Positions 25,942 to 34,380 of a DNA stretch of 64,000 nucleotides are shown piece after piece. A program made the translations under genes and the position numbers. Position 1 is the stretch's first letter. Each line of letters starts with the position of its first letter. This DNA comes from Hymenobacter sediminis (lineage in GTDB: Bacteria > Bacteroidota > Bacteroidia > Cytophagales > Hymenobacteraceae). The stretch is from positions 806,001 to 870,000 of the forward strand of contig NZ_QKNS01000001.1 of assembly GCF_003231285.1 (NCBI RefSeq). The letters are read 5' to 3'. Below the pieces are notes generated by a model. The model ran no database searches and had not been told where the DNA came from. It was given only the letters and a program-made list of their open reading frames with translations.

Positions 25942-28239
25942 CTACAGAATCAGCAGGCCTTTTTCCCGGAGCAACTGCCACCCCGGCGACAACAAGAACT
26001 GCTCCCAGGGTTGGGGTGCGCCGGAGGGGTAGGAAGCTGCCACATCCTTCAGCAATTGCTTGGTGTCGTAATCGGTGGTTAGGCTGATGAGCAGCTCCTG
26101 TAGCCAAGGGCCCAGCACGGCAGGTACTTTCACCTCAAAATCCTCGGCCTGCTCATAAAACGTCAGGACGGCGCGCTGACCTTTTTTGCCGGGCTCATAG
26201 CGCAGCTCTGGGGCATTGCCTAGCCAGAACAGGCGGTTGTTGGGGCGAGAGGCATCGGGCTTGCCGGGTTCCTGCAGGGCCTGTTGAATTAGGTGGCGGG
26301 GTACGGTGGGCTTGGGCGTCCGGAAATCAAACCAGAAGCTGAGTGGCTCCTGTAGGGCTACTCCGTGCAGGTAGTTATACAGGGCTTTTGTCAGACCAGG
26401 TCCGAAAGCCTCGTGGTCGGTGCCCGTGGGGTCCTCGTGCCACAGGTCGTTCCAGGCAAACGGACCCGGTTCGGGGCCCACGGCTGCTACTTTGTACTTG
26501 GCAGGGTTCTTACCCACCGGCGAGTGGGCTGTCATCGAGAAGCGGTGCCAGTAGCCACTCTGCACAATGCCGGCCTGAAAGAGCTGCCGCACCACTTCCA
26601 AAGAGTCTATGGTTTCCTGGGTGGTTTGAGTCGGGAAGCCGTACATGAGGTAGGCGTGCACCATAATACCAGCCTGGGTAAAGCCATCCGTCACGCGGGC
26701 TACCTGCGCAATGGTCACGCCCTTTTCCATAAGCGCCAACAACCGGTCAGAAGCTACTTCTAGGCCCCCACTCACGGCAATGCAGCCCGAGGCAGCAAGT
26801 AGGCGGCACAGGTCGGGGGTGAAGGTTTTCTCGAAGCGGATATTACCCCACCAGGTAATACTTACCTGACGTTTTAGGAGCTCAATGGCCAAGTCGCGCA
26901 GGGCCAGGGGTGGGGCAGCTTCATCCACGAAGTGAAAGCCCGTCTGGCCGGTTTGGGCAATTATTTGCTCGATGCGGTCTACCAACAGGGTAGCAGGAGC
27001 CGTTTCATAGCGGCTAATATAGTCTAGCGTGACGTCGCAGAAGGAGCAGCGTTTCCAGTAGCAGCCGTGGGCCACCGTGAGTTTGTTCCAGCGCCCGTCG
27101 CTCCAAAGCCGGTGCATAGGATTTAGCACCTCAATCACCGACAAATACTCGGTCAGGGGCAAATTGGAGTAATCTGGTGTGCCTACCTCTGGGTGAGGGA
27201 CATCCGGGAAAGGCTGATTGATGTACTCGACTTCACCAGCCTCGTTCCGCAAAAATGTGCGCTGCAGTTGATCAGTGACCGGTTTCTGGCTTCTTGGCAA
27301 AGTAGCGGTGTATACCTGAGGATAACTACCAATTGCTTCTTCCTGATAACTGGCAACCGGTAGCTGATACCTTGTATCTGACAACTGGCAACTGATAGCC
27401 TCCAGCAGGCGCAGCCAGGGGCCTTCGCCATCATCCAAGGTCAGGTAGTCGATGTAATCGAAAAAGCGAGGCTCCTTGATGGTTCGGAGCTCTGTGTTGG
27501 GGTAGCCGCCGCCCATGAGGGTTAGGGTGCGGGGGCTGATTTCTTTAATGCGGCCGGCCAAGCGCAAGGCGCCATACAGATTGCCGGGAAAAGGCACCGT
27601 AAACCCGGCTACATCGGGCTGCACGCGAGCTACTAGCTCATCAAGCAGCTCCTGCAGCATCTGGTCCAGTAGGTTCGGTGGGGCCTGCAGGGCTTCGTGC
27701 AACCCATCGAAGGTAGTAGCCGACATAGCCAGCTTTTCGGCGTAGCGCGAAAAGCCAAACTGCGGGCCTACGGTTTCCTTGATCAGGTCGCCGAGGTCCT
27801 CCAGATAAAGTGTTGCAAGGTGTCGGGCCTGATCCGTGAGGCCCATAGTGCCAAAAGCCGATTCCAGATCGGCTACGTTATCAAAGCGGCCGGCCTCGGG
27901 CAGAAAGCGCGAGTGGCAGATGCGCGGGGCCAGGGTATTGTCTTTGTTCTGCAGAAACCGAATGACCGGCCCAATGGTGCTCAGGTAGCTCTGCTTCAGG
28001 CGCAACATGCGGCGGGCATTGTCGCTTAGCTCGAAGTCACCTGTTTCAATGGCCCGGAACACGCGTGTCAGCCCTTCCTTCGAGAACAGCTTCAGCACCA
28101 GCTCCAGCCCCAGATCGGCCTGAGTTACGTGGTAGCCGCGCCCTCCCAGAAAGCCCTTCAGGTAGGCAGTAGCCGGATACGGCGTGTTCAGCTGGGTGAG
28201 CGGCGGGGTAACAAGCAGAATGCGAAGCGAAGATGACAC
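25942..28239 (-). CDS. B12-binding-type radical SAM protein
   Basis: 766 residues from the GTG at 28239. An N-terminal cobalamin-binding-like region starts L-R-I-L-L-V-T-P-P, and the radical SAM core has the 4Fe-4S cluster motif C-Y-W-K-R-C-S-F-C (C-x4-C-x2-C) near residue 391 and G-G-L-E-V-A-S-D-R later. Such enzymes use SAM radicals, often for methylation or rearrangement; the substrate is unknown. The start is chosen because a -7 box covers 28263-28270, including the other possible GTG at 28263. An in-frame segment around 27343-27399 looks like an inserted repeat (see that entry). Confidence 0.82.
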   Translation of the reverse strand: MSSSLRILLVTPPLTQLNTPYPATAYLKGFLGGRGYHVTQADLGLELVLKLFSKEGLTRVFRAIETGDFELSDNARRMLRLKQSYLSTIGPVIRFLQNKDNTLAPRICHSRFLPEAGRFDNVADLESAFGTMGLTDQARHLATLYLEDLGDLIKETVGPQFGFSRYAEKLAMSATTFDGLHEALQAPPNLLDQMLQELLDELVARVQPDVAGFTVPFPGNLYGALRLAGRIKEISPRTLTLMGGGYPNTELRTIKEPRFFDYIDYLTLDDGEGPWLRLLEAISCQLSDTRYQLPVASYQEEAIGSYPQVYTATLPRSQKPVTDQLQRTFLRNEAGEVEYINQPFPDVPHPEVGTPDYSNLPLTEYLSVIEVLNPMHRLWSDGRWNKLTVAHGCYWKRCSFCDVTLDYISRYETAPATLLVDRIEQIIAQTGQTGFHFVDEAAPPLALRDLAIELLKRQVSITWWGNIRFEKTFTPDLCRLLAASGCIAVSGGLEVASDRLLALMEKGVTIAQVARVTDGFTQAGIMVHAYLMYGFPTQTTQETIDSLEVVRQLFQAGIVQSGYWHRFSMTAHSPVGKNPAKYKVAAVGPEPGPFAWNDLWHEDPTGTDHEAFGPGLTKALYNYLHGVALQEPLSFWFDFRTPKPTVPRHLIQQALQEPGKPDASRPNNRLFWLGNAPELRYEPGKKGQRAVLTFYEQAEDFEVKVPAVLGPWLQELLISLTTDYDTKQLLKDVAASYPSGAPQPWEQFLLSPGWQLLREKGLLIL
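27343..27399. repeat. Short tandem-type repeat inserted inside the radical SAM gene
   Basis: AACTGGCAAC occurs twice, at 27349-27358 and 27383-27392, surrounded by CTGATA and related units. It resembles the heptamer-type repeats common in intergenic DNA of some bacteria. It is in frame and encodes a Ser/Tyr/Gln-rich loop containing Q-L-S-D-T-R-Y-Q-L-P-V-A-S-Y. Confidence 0.55.
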
Positions 28240-28262
28240 GGGCGCTGGGTCAAAAAGAACCA

Positions 28263-28270
28263 CAAAGATA
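28263..28270 (-). promoter_or_regulatory. -7 box of the radical SAM gene
   Basis: TATCTTTG on the - strand, 23 bp before the chosen GTG start at 28239. Its last base is the first base of the alternative GTG at 28263, which rules that start out if the promoter is real. Confidence 0.55.
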
Positions 28271-28351
28271 CGTGGGTTTAACCCGTAGCCTGCGGGCTCC
28301 GTTCCCCGGTGCTGCCCGTGCCTACAGTTTTCCTACCCCCTTAAAACACGA

Positions 28352-28389
28352 AAGAGCCCCGAAGCGCTGGTAGCAGCTTCAGGGCTCTT
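28352..28389 (-). terminator. Terminator of the HMA-AraC gene
   Basis: AAGAGCCC and GGGCTCTT pair, extended by a GAAGC/GCTTC helix inside. On the - strand it is followed by TTTCGTGTTTT. It lies 20 bp after the AraC-type stop. Confidence 0.75.
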
Positions 28390-28409
28390 GGTAGTAAGTA
28401 AAGCGTGCG

Positions 28410-28982
28410 TTACGCCAGTTGATCGAGGGAGAGGCGCTTGGGCATCAGGTCGCGGCGGAATTCGCTAACGGAGCGGCCCGTTACCTGCCGGAATTGGTTG
28501 CTCAGGTGCTGGCCAGAGCTGTAGCGCATTTGCTCGGCAATTTCGCTCAGCGTCATTTCATTGTAGCTCAACATTTCCTTTACACGCTCAATTTTCAGGC
28601 GGATCAGGTATTTCTCAATGGTAAGGTTGGCCGTGCGCGAGAACACCTTGCTCAGGTGCGAGTAGGTAGCGGCAAACCGGTCGGTGAGAAAGGCGGAGGT
28701 AGTCAGGGGCATGCGCGCTGTGCGCAGGTGCTCCAGGTACTCTACCAGGGCGCTCTTGATTTGCTCGGTGAGCTGATCGGCGCGGCCCATCAGGACATCG
28801 AAACCAGCTTCGCGCAGGATGGGAGCCACAGAGGCCGGGTCAACCGGTGTGCTCTGATCTAGCTGCGCCTTGCCCAACGTTACGTCGGTGGGGCGGTAGC
28901 CGGCCTGTTCCAGAAGACTGCGCACGGCTTCGATGCAGCGTGGGCAAACCATGTTTTTGATGTGGAGGAGCGTCGTTTTCAC
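28410..28982 (-). CDS. AraC-family regulator with N-terminal HMA-like metal-binding domain
   Basis: 190 residues. The N-terminal 70 residues look like a heavy-metal-associated ferredoxin-like domain with M-V-C-P-R-C (Cys13, Cys16). The C-terminal 100 residues form an AraC DNA-binding domain with two HTH motifs, including L-S-E-I-A-E-Q-M-R-Y-S-S and F-R-Q-V-T-G-R-S-V-S-E-F-R. A copper- or other metal-sensing regulator is the likely role, though no copper pump is adjacent. The GTG start overlaps the stop of the upstream membrane protein gene (GTGA), so the two are coupled. Confidence 0.85.
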   Translation of the reverse strand: MKTTLLHIKNMVCPRCIEAVRSLLEQAGYRPTDVTLGKAQLDQSTPVDPASVAPILREAGFDVLMGRADQLTEQIKSALVEYLEHLRTARMPLTTSAFLTDRFAATYSHLSKVFSRTANLTIEKYLIRLKIERVKEMLSYNEMTLSEIAEQMRYSSGQHLSNQFRQVTGRSVSEFRRDLMPKRLSLDQLA

Positions 28983-29332
28983 GGATGTTGAGTTGAGTTC
29001 AGCCGCGTTGCGGTTCGCGTGGGTTTACGGGTAGTGGTTGAGTTTGGATTAGACCGCGGACGCCGCACGGGTTCCGCTTGTTGTTCTGCCCAATCGTTAC
29101 CAAACCAGTTGGCAGCCGCCCAATTTACAAAGGGTACGACCCCTAGAAATGTTACGGACAGTAGCCAGAAAAATACAAAGAATGCTCCGAAGAGCCGGCC
29201 AAAGAAATGATTCTGCACCCCAAACAAATACGCCACCAGCGCCAGCGCCAGTAAAAAGCTGATGCCTGCTAGCAAGGCAGCCCGCCGGAATAAGGCGGCA
29301 GAAGTGACGAGTTGAAGGGTGGAGCGGTTCAT
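28979..29332 (-). CDS. Hypothetical membrane protein
   Basis: 117 residues with two hydrophobic segments (about 17-40 and 46-70) and a polar, Arg/Thr/Asn-rich tail of about 35 residues. It starts at the ATG at 29332, 20 bp after a TATCTTTG box, and leads a two-gene operon with the HMA-AraC regulator, sharing four bases with it. No family recognised. Being translationally coupled to a metal-type regulator suggests, but does not show, a role in the same response. Confidence 0.65.
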   Translation of the reverse strand: MNRSTLQLVTSAALFRRAALLAGISFLLALALVAYLFGVQNHFFGRLFGAFFVFFWLLSVTFLGVVPFVNWAAANWFGNDWAEQQAEPVRRPRSNPNSTTTRKPTRTATRLNSTQHP

Positions 29333-29351
29333 GGCGACGAAGAAAGGAAGA

Positions 29352-29359
29352 CAAAGATA
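29352..29359 (-). promoter_or_regulatory. -7 box of the membrane protein / HMA-AraC operon
   Basis: TATCTTTG on the - strand, 19 bases before the ATG at 29332. No -33 TTG at the expected distance. Confidence 0.5.
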
Positions 29360-29561
29360 GAAGTCTGTCCTACTTAAGAGCCGCCGAGGGCCAGGGCACA
29401 GGCAGCGGTTAGGAGTAACAACAAAGCATAACGGATGAAGTTGGTTGTGGTGGTAGAATAGGGCGGTAAATGCGGGAAATCATCATACGTAAAAACCAGC
29501 GGCGCGGTCAGCCGTACAGGCCAAAATACTACACGTCTTTCTTCTCTACCCTACCAAGCCC

Positions 29562-29840
29562 ATGAAAACCTCTGTTTTTCTTCGTCTTATAGCTGCCACG
29601 GCTCTGCTGGCCGGGCCTCTTACTGCCTGCAATACCGGCAACGAAGCCGGTGATACTAACGTGGAACGCGGCGCCGCCAAAGATTTAGGTATGGATACCA
29701 ACATGCCTGGCCAAAACTTGGGGGCTGATTCTGCTACCTCCGGCCTCAGTGCCGATACCGCCAAAACGCCCACCGGCCGCCAAGTGTATGAGGAAGGCGC
29801 CGACCGCAAAGACCGCAACAACGATGGCCTAGCCGACTAG
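29562..29840 (+). CDS. Small lipoprotein, unknown
   Basis: 92 residues. Signal with lipobox-like L-T-A-C-N near residue 23. The mature part is low-complexity, acidic and rich in Gly, Asn, Asp, Thr, ending D-R-N-N-D-G-L-A-D, which could bind calcium loosely. No family recognised. Convergent with the btuG-like gene across a strong terminator. Confidence 0.6.
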   Translation: MKTSVFLRLIAATALLAGPLTACNTGNEAGDTNVERGAAKDLGMDTNMPGQNLGADSATSGLSADTAKTPTGRQVYEEGADRKDRNNDGLAD

Positions 29841-29860
29841 CTTTTCCTACCCCTCGCAAC

Positions 29861-29905
29861 ACGCCAAACGGCCCGCCTCCCCAAGGGAAGCGGGCCGTTT
29901 GGCGT
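29861..29905. terminator. Bidirectional terminator
   Basis: A perfect 16-bp stem, ACGCCAAACGGCCCGC against its complement, with a 13-nt loop. It serves convergent genes on both sides. Confidence 0.8.
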
Positions 29906-29929
29906 ATCAACTCTAATGGTTTGCTTGGT

Positions 29930-31030
29930 TTAGTTGAACACGAAGCCGTTCGGGCCAATATTCACCGAGAAGGAGTCAATGGCGGTGTACGCATTGCCAG
30001 GAGCGCCGGTCCGGTAGCGAATGACTTTATCCGTGCTGGTAAAGGATGCTACGCCGCCGTACACGGTGCGGTCCACAGGGTCAACGGCCAGGGCGTAGAA
30101 GTTTCGGCGGATAATAGGGGAAGTAGCTAAGGTAGCGTTGCCAACTGGATAGAGGTACACCCCATTCTGATAAGTGTAGAACAGCTCGTTCTTAGTCCCA
30201 TTAATTGTCAGACGATTGGGGGAGCTAAGGTTCGAAGGCATTTCGAGGGTAGTAGCAACCGTCAACTGACCAGGAATAATCTTGGCAAGGCTACCTTTAG
30301 TGGTGCGGGTATAGTCCACAGAGTAATCAGCATTATAAGCCACTTTGCCACCGCTTAGCACCCACACGTTGCCCTCAAAATCCTGGGCCAAGCTGTTCGG
30401 CGAATCACCCACCGTAATGGTACCTTCTACTTGGTCGGTAGTGGTGTTGATGACGGTCACGGTGTTGTCGCCGCTGTTGGTTACGTAGAGGCGGTTGCCT
30501 ACCAGCAGCAGGCGCTCGGGCTGCTTTCCTACCGTAATGGTTTTGGCTACCGAATAGCTGTTCAGGTTGATAACCGATACTTGGCCAGGTTGCCCATCGT
30601 ACGCTATGGTTTCTGTTACGTAGCCCTTGCTGCCGTTCGCCACAAAGTAGCGGGGAAGCTTTAAGTTCTCTACCTTACCTACCCGCTTGAAATTGGGCAA
30701 TGATACTGCCTCCAGCTTGTTGCTATTGTTCACCACAATGTAGGCGGTGGAACCCTGCAAGCTGATGTTCTGGGCCACATCGCCCAGCGACTCTTTATTG
30801 GCAGCACTGAAAGCCGACTTGTAGAGCACTTCATTGGTGTTCTTGCTGAACACACTTACCTCAGCATTAGCCTTCTGGAAGTTTCCTTCGTTAAGAACCA
30901 GCACGCTGTTTGAAGGGATATCGACCGCTTCGGGCTCGTCATCGGAGTCGCAAGAGGCTAGGCCCAAAGCCAGGACGGAGCCGAGCAGCAAGCGCGCGGC
31001 AGAAGAGGGGAAGGTGGAAAAAAGCGTCAT
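29930..31030 (-). CDS. btuG: BtuG-like surface lipoprotein, beta-propeller
   Basis: 366 residues. Lipobox L-A-S-C-D near residue 26 followed by an acidic D-S-D-D-E-P-E stretch, which in Bacteroidota favours surface export. The rest is a YncE-like seven-bladed propeller with repeats such as K-T-I-T-V-G-K-Q-P-E-R-L-L and G-T-I-T-V-G-D-S-P-N-S-L. In Bacteroides, BtuG is a YncE-like lipoprotein that binds B12 extremely tightly and caps BtuB. Here it lies 52 bp after a BtuB-like receptor gene behind a cobalamin riboswitch, which strongly supports that role. The symbol is by context and fold, not by alignment. Confidence 0.8.
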   Translation of the reverse strand: MTLFSTFPSSAARLLLGSVLALGLASCDSDDEPEAVDIPSNSVLVLNEGNFQKANAEVSVFSKNTNEVLYKSAFSAANKESLGDVAQNISLQGSTAYIVVNNSNKLEAVSLPNFKRVGKVENLKLPRYFVANGSKGYVTETIAYDGQPGQVSVINLNSYSVAKTITVGKQPERLLLVGNRLYVTNSGDNTVTVINTTTDQVEGTITVGDSPNSLAQDFEGNVWVLSGGKVAYNADYSVDYTRTTKGSLAKIIPGQLTVATTLEMPSNLSSPNRLTINGTKNELFYTYQNGVYLYPVGNATLATSPIIRRNFYALAVDPVDRTVYGGVASFTSTDKVIRYRTGAPGNAYTAIDSFSVNIGPNGFVFN

Positions 31031-31082
31031 GGAGAAAAAGAAAAAAGATGAATGAAATAGATAGCGCGGCCAAAGCCGCTGC

Positions 31083-33029
31083 TTAGCGCCACAGTACCCG
31101 CAGGCTCAGTGCGCCGTGGCGCAGCGGCATGGCGCGGTTGTCGTAACTCTGGTAGCTGAGGTTCGTGAGGTTGTAGCCCTGGGCCAATACCAGCAGCTTC
31201 CAGCTGGGCGCCACGGCTATGGTGCGGCCAACGGTAGCGTTTAGCAGCAAGTAGGAGGGTAGGAAATCGGTGGCTGAGGCATCGGTGTAGCGTAGCCCAG
31301 TGAAATTCAGAGTAGTATTGAGCTGCCAGCCGTGCCACAGGTGGTCGGTGCTGAAGGCTGCCGTGTGTAAGGGGGTGAAAGGCAACTGGCGACCAACCGG
31401 GTCAGAGTCGGCAGCAGTGCCTTTGGTTTTCTCGGAGTGCGTGAAGGCGTACGAAGCCCGCGCCGTAAGCTGGTAAGCTCCTGGCTGCCAGCCTAGCTGC
31501 GTGCTGGCTTCCAGGCCTTGGGCCCGCACCTGCCGCAGGTTTCGCGGCGACCAGTAAGTAGCGCCCGGCGTCCATTGCACCCAGTTATCTACTAACTGCC
31601 GATAGCCTGTCAGCTCGGTTTGCAGGCGGAGGTGTGTCGGCTCCAGGGTTAGCACATGCACTACCCCTCCTTCGTAGCCCAATCCTTCTTCAGGTAACAG
31701 ATCGGGGTTGCCGCCGGGGCGCCAGTATCGTTCATTCAGGGTAGGAACGCGGTAGCTGCGCGATGCGCTAGCTTTTAAGCTGACAGCGTGTTGGGGCGTC
31801 TCTAGCGCAACCCACTCGGCGCCGGCGGTGGGCGTTAGCGGCGGCTGCCTACCCGGCAACACCGCTTGACGCACATTCAGGGACAGGCGCAGGCGGGGCC
31901 GTGGGTCGTAGCGAAACAGGGCAAAGCCAGAAAAGCGGTTCTCCGTGCGAGGCCGTGCGCCGTACCCATCTACCTGCGCCTCAAAGTGCTGGGCTTCGGC
32001 GCCCACCCGCAACGAAGCATTAGGCGCAAAACCCCACGTATGCTCGGCTTGGGCCTGGGTCGTGCGCACCTTCGATTCGCTCAGGCCGCTTACATCGTCG
32101 CGGTAGTTGATAATGTCCTCGAACCAAGCGGCGCGTGCTGTCCACTCGTGGCGGGTGCTTACGTAGCGGTAGCCAGCCATCAGGCGGCGGCTCTGGTCTC
32201 GCTCCTGGGCGTGGGTGTTGTTGGTGCCAATGCCGGGCTGAATCTGCCGGTCAGCATCCGTCAGCCAGACGGCGGCTAGCAACTCTCCACGCTGCCCCAG
32301 GCGCAACGTAAAATCCTGGGTTAGGCTGGCTTGCTGCAGGCCCGCATTTACCTGCTGGCGACGGGTGCGGCCTTCGTAGTAAAAGAAGTCGTTATCGGCC
32401 TGGCGGTAGAGCAGACTGGTGCGCACGGCAAGTTTCTGGTTGCTGAAGTTCGCTTCCAGATTTCCTGCCCGTAGCCCAAAGCTGCCGTAGTCGGCCTGCA
32501 TGCTGCCGCGCCACCCTGCGCCCCAGCGCGTTTGGGAGGAAAGAAGCACTGTGCCGCCCACCGCGCCATTGCCGTAGGTAGCACTGGCCGGTCCCGGCTG
32601 AATATCAACTTGCGTAGCACCGCTGGTAGGCAGTAGGGCAAAGTCGGCTTCCCCTAAGGAGGGCAAGTTGATGTTGAAGCCGTTCCAGAGCACGGCCGTA
32701 TGCCGGGCCGAGGTGCCCCGCATGGTAATAGAGGCCAGTTGCCCTGGTCCGTAGTTTTTCAGGTAAAGCGCCGTGCGGGCGTTGAGTACATCGGCCAGCG
32801 TACCGGTGCGGTAGGTGGTCAGGGCCAATGAATCCAGCGTAAAGCGGCGGCTGCCTACCGCAAACCGGTCGGGCCGCACACCAGGTACCCGCACTAAGGG
32901 CAAGTGCTGAGTACGAGCTGAATCAGGAGCCGGCAACCCCGATTGGGCAGCTGCCGGCAGGGTAGCAGTGACTCCTAAAGCCGCACCCAGGAGCTGTGGA
33001 TAGCACCGCAGGCAGGAAACAAAACGCAT
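31083..33029 (-). CDS. btuB: BtuB-like TonB-dependent cobalamin receptor
   Basis: 648 residues from the ATG at 33029; a TTG at 33041 is less likely. Signal peptide, then a plug domain with V-L-N-A-R-T-A-L-Y-L-K-N-Y-G, I-T-M-R-G-T-S-A-R-H and V-D-I-Q-P-G-P-A-S-A-T-Y-G-N-G-A, then a barrel ending in an aromatic-containing strand (L-S-L-R-V-L-W-R). Transports B12 across the outer membrane using TonB energy. The cobalamin riboswitch upstream on the same strand identifies the ligand. It forms an operon with the btuG-like gene. Confidence 0.9.
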   Translation of the reverse strand: MRFVSCLRCYPQLLGAALGVTATLPAAAQSGLPAPDSARTQHLPLVRVPGVRPDRFAVGSRRFTLDSLALTTYRTGTLADVLNARTALYLKNYGPGQLASITMRGTSARHTAVLWNGFNINLPSLGEADFALLPTSGATQVDIQPGPASATYGNGAVGGTVLLSSQTRWGAGWRGSMQADYGSFGLRAGNLEANFSNQKLAVRTSLLYRQADNDFFYYEGRTRRQQVNAGLQQASLTQDFTLRLGQRGELLAAVWLTDADRQIQPGIGTNNTHAQERDQSRRLMAGYRYVSTRHEWTARAAWFEDIINYRDDVSGLSESKVRTTQAQAEHTWGFAPNASLRVGAEAQHFEAQVDGYGARPRTENRFSGFALFRYDPRPRLRLSLNVRQAVLPGRQPPLTPTAGAEWVALETPQHAVSLKASASRSYRVPTLNERYWRPGGNPDLLPEEGLGYEGGVVHVLTLEPTHLRLQTELTGYRQLVDNWVQWTPGATYWSPRNLRQVRAQGLEASTQLGWQPGAYQLTARASYAFTHSEKTKGTAADSDPVGRQLPFTPLHTAAFSTDHLWHGWQLNTTLNFTGLRYTDASATDFLPSYLLLNATVGRTIAVAPSWKLLVLAQGYNLTNLSYQSYDNRAMPLRHGALSLRVLWR

Positions 33030-33199
33030 CTTCCGAACCAAATTTTCGCAATCGAAAAATTCAGTTCAAAACTTCGTGGTCAGATCAGCAGCCGGGCTGC
33101 TACCCCTTCCCCGAAGCCGAGGCCGAAAACAGATAGTTATTCTGCGCCGCCGAAGCGCCGCTACTGTATTCATTCTCCGCCCTTCCTCCGCAGGCGCTG

Positions 33200-33410
33200 A
33201 ACATAGAAAATGTAAAGGCAGGTCTCCTGGCTTGCTCCGGGCGCGTCGCCTTCCCATTCCTCCGGCCCGCGCTAGCAGAGCCTTCGTTGAAACAGTGGCC
33301 GGTGATGACGCGCCGACTCATGAAGCGTACAGTTGCGGGGACAGCTCCGGAATTTAACCGGATTCCCTTTTCAGCCTCGCCCCGCAATTAGGGTCTGGCC
33401 ACCTCTACGG
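33200..33410 (-). promoter_or_regulatory. Cobalamin riboswitch
   Basis: Read on the - strand, the conserved elements appear in order: AAAAGGGAA with TCCGG (33349-33372), GCTGTCCCCGCAACTGT, GCCACTG (33293-33299), GGGAAG (33250-33255) and the B12 box GCCAGGAGACCTGCC (33218-33232). These match the adenosyl/cobalamin riboswitch core. It precedes the btuB-btuG operon by about 170 bp and should repress it when B12 is plentiful. Boundaries are approximate; the rest of the 33030-33553 gap shows no gene. Confidence 0.95.
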
Positions 33411-33553
33411 CGCAAAGGTAAGGCAAAGTGAGGATAGAAGTTAAAAGCTGGCAGGTTGGAGTAACAACAAGGGGTAGGGCCCCCCGACTAACCGTCCCCG
33501 TAACCTTCTGTCGCCAATGCGGTACCACCTAGCGCCTACCCCGTTTCTACTCC

Positions 33554-34153
33554 ATGAAGCTTCCCGCTACGTTTTACCGCCGCCCCGACCCCGTTGCTAT
33601 TGCCCGCGACCTGCTGGGCAAGTACCTGTTTACCCGCATCAATGGCGTGCTGACTGGCGGTCGTATCGTGGAAACCGAAGCCTACGCCCACCTCAACGAC
33701 CAAGCGTGTCACTCGCACCTAGGCCGCTATACCGCCCGCACCAAAGTAATGTATGAGCCTGGCGGAGTAGCCTACACTTACCTCATCTATGGTCGTTATG
33801 TGCTCTTTAATATCATTACCAACGATGCCGGTAAGGCCGATGCCGTTCTGATCAGGGGGCTGGAACCTACGGAGGGTATACCGGAAATGCTCCTGCGTAG
33901 AGATATGAGTCAGGTACGGCGTAACCTTACCGGCGGCCCAGGTCTTCTAACCCAGGCGCTCGGCATCACCACAGCGCACTACGGCCTCGATGTAACCGGC
34001 GACACTATCTGGCTAGAAGACAAAGGCGAGGTAGTGCCCGACGCAGAAATACTCGCCTCGCCCCGCGTGGGTATTGATTATGCCGGCGAAGATGCTGCGC
34101 TGCCCTGGCGCTTCCGCCTTAAAAGCAGCCCCTGGACCAGTCCAGCGAAATAG
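33554..34153 (+). CDS. 3-methyladenine DNA glycosylase (AAG/MPG family)
   Basis: 199 residues. Base-excision-repair glycosylase that removes alkylated purines. Family features: A-R-D-L-L-G-K-Y-L near the N-terminus, catalytic Glu in I-V-E-T-E-A-Y, D-Q-A-C-H-S, A-Y-T-Y-L-I-Y-G and N-L-T-G-G-P-G-L-L-T-Q-A-L-G-I. Length is normal for the bacterial family. Single-gene unit ended by the terminator at 34248. No neighbour in a repair operon. Confidence 0.93.
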   Translation: MKLPATFYRRPDPVAIARDLLGKYLFTRINGVLTGGRIVETEAYAHLNDQACHSHLGRYTARTKVMYEPGGVAYTYLIYGRYVLFNIITNDAGKADAVLIRGLEPTEGIPEMLLRRDMSQVRRNLTGGPGLLTQALGITTAHYGLDVTGDTIWLEDKGEVVPDAEILASPRVGIDYAGEDAALPWRFRLKSSPWTSPAK

Positions 34154-34247
34154 GAAGTTTCCCGTTCTTAACCTGCCTACCTCCTCTTATTTATTCGAAG
34201 TGCCAGGGGGCGTTATATTAGTAGTAAGCACCTTGTTATAGAAGGTA

Positions 34248-34301
34248 AAACCCCAGCAGAAGCCACCAGTTATTCACAATTGGTGGCTCCTGCTGGGGTT
34301 T
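34248..34301. terminator. Strong bidirectional terminator
   Basis: AAACCCCAGCAG pairs with its complement (12 bp) outside an inner GCCACCA/TGGTGGC helix. It lies between the glycosylase gene and the convergent methyltransferase gene. Confidence 0.75.
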
Positions 34302-34380
34302 GAATAGTTCGAAGAGGTAGAACGGCTGCTAATATGTTGTCCCTTAGTCATCATGACCGACCGTGCGGTTGGCTTAGCCG

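Noticed and set aside
28240..28263. GTG at 28263 as start of the radical SAM gene
   Set aside because: Its first base is the last base of an exact -7 box, so it would lie upstream of the start of transcription.
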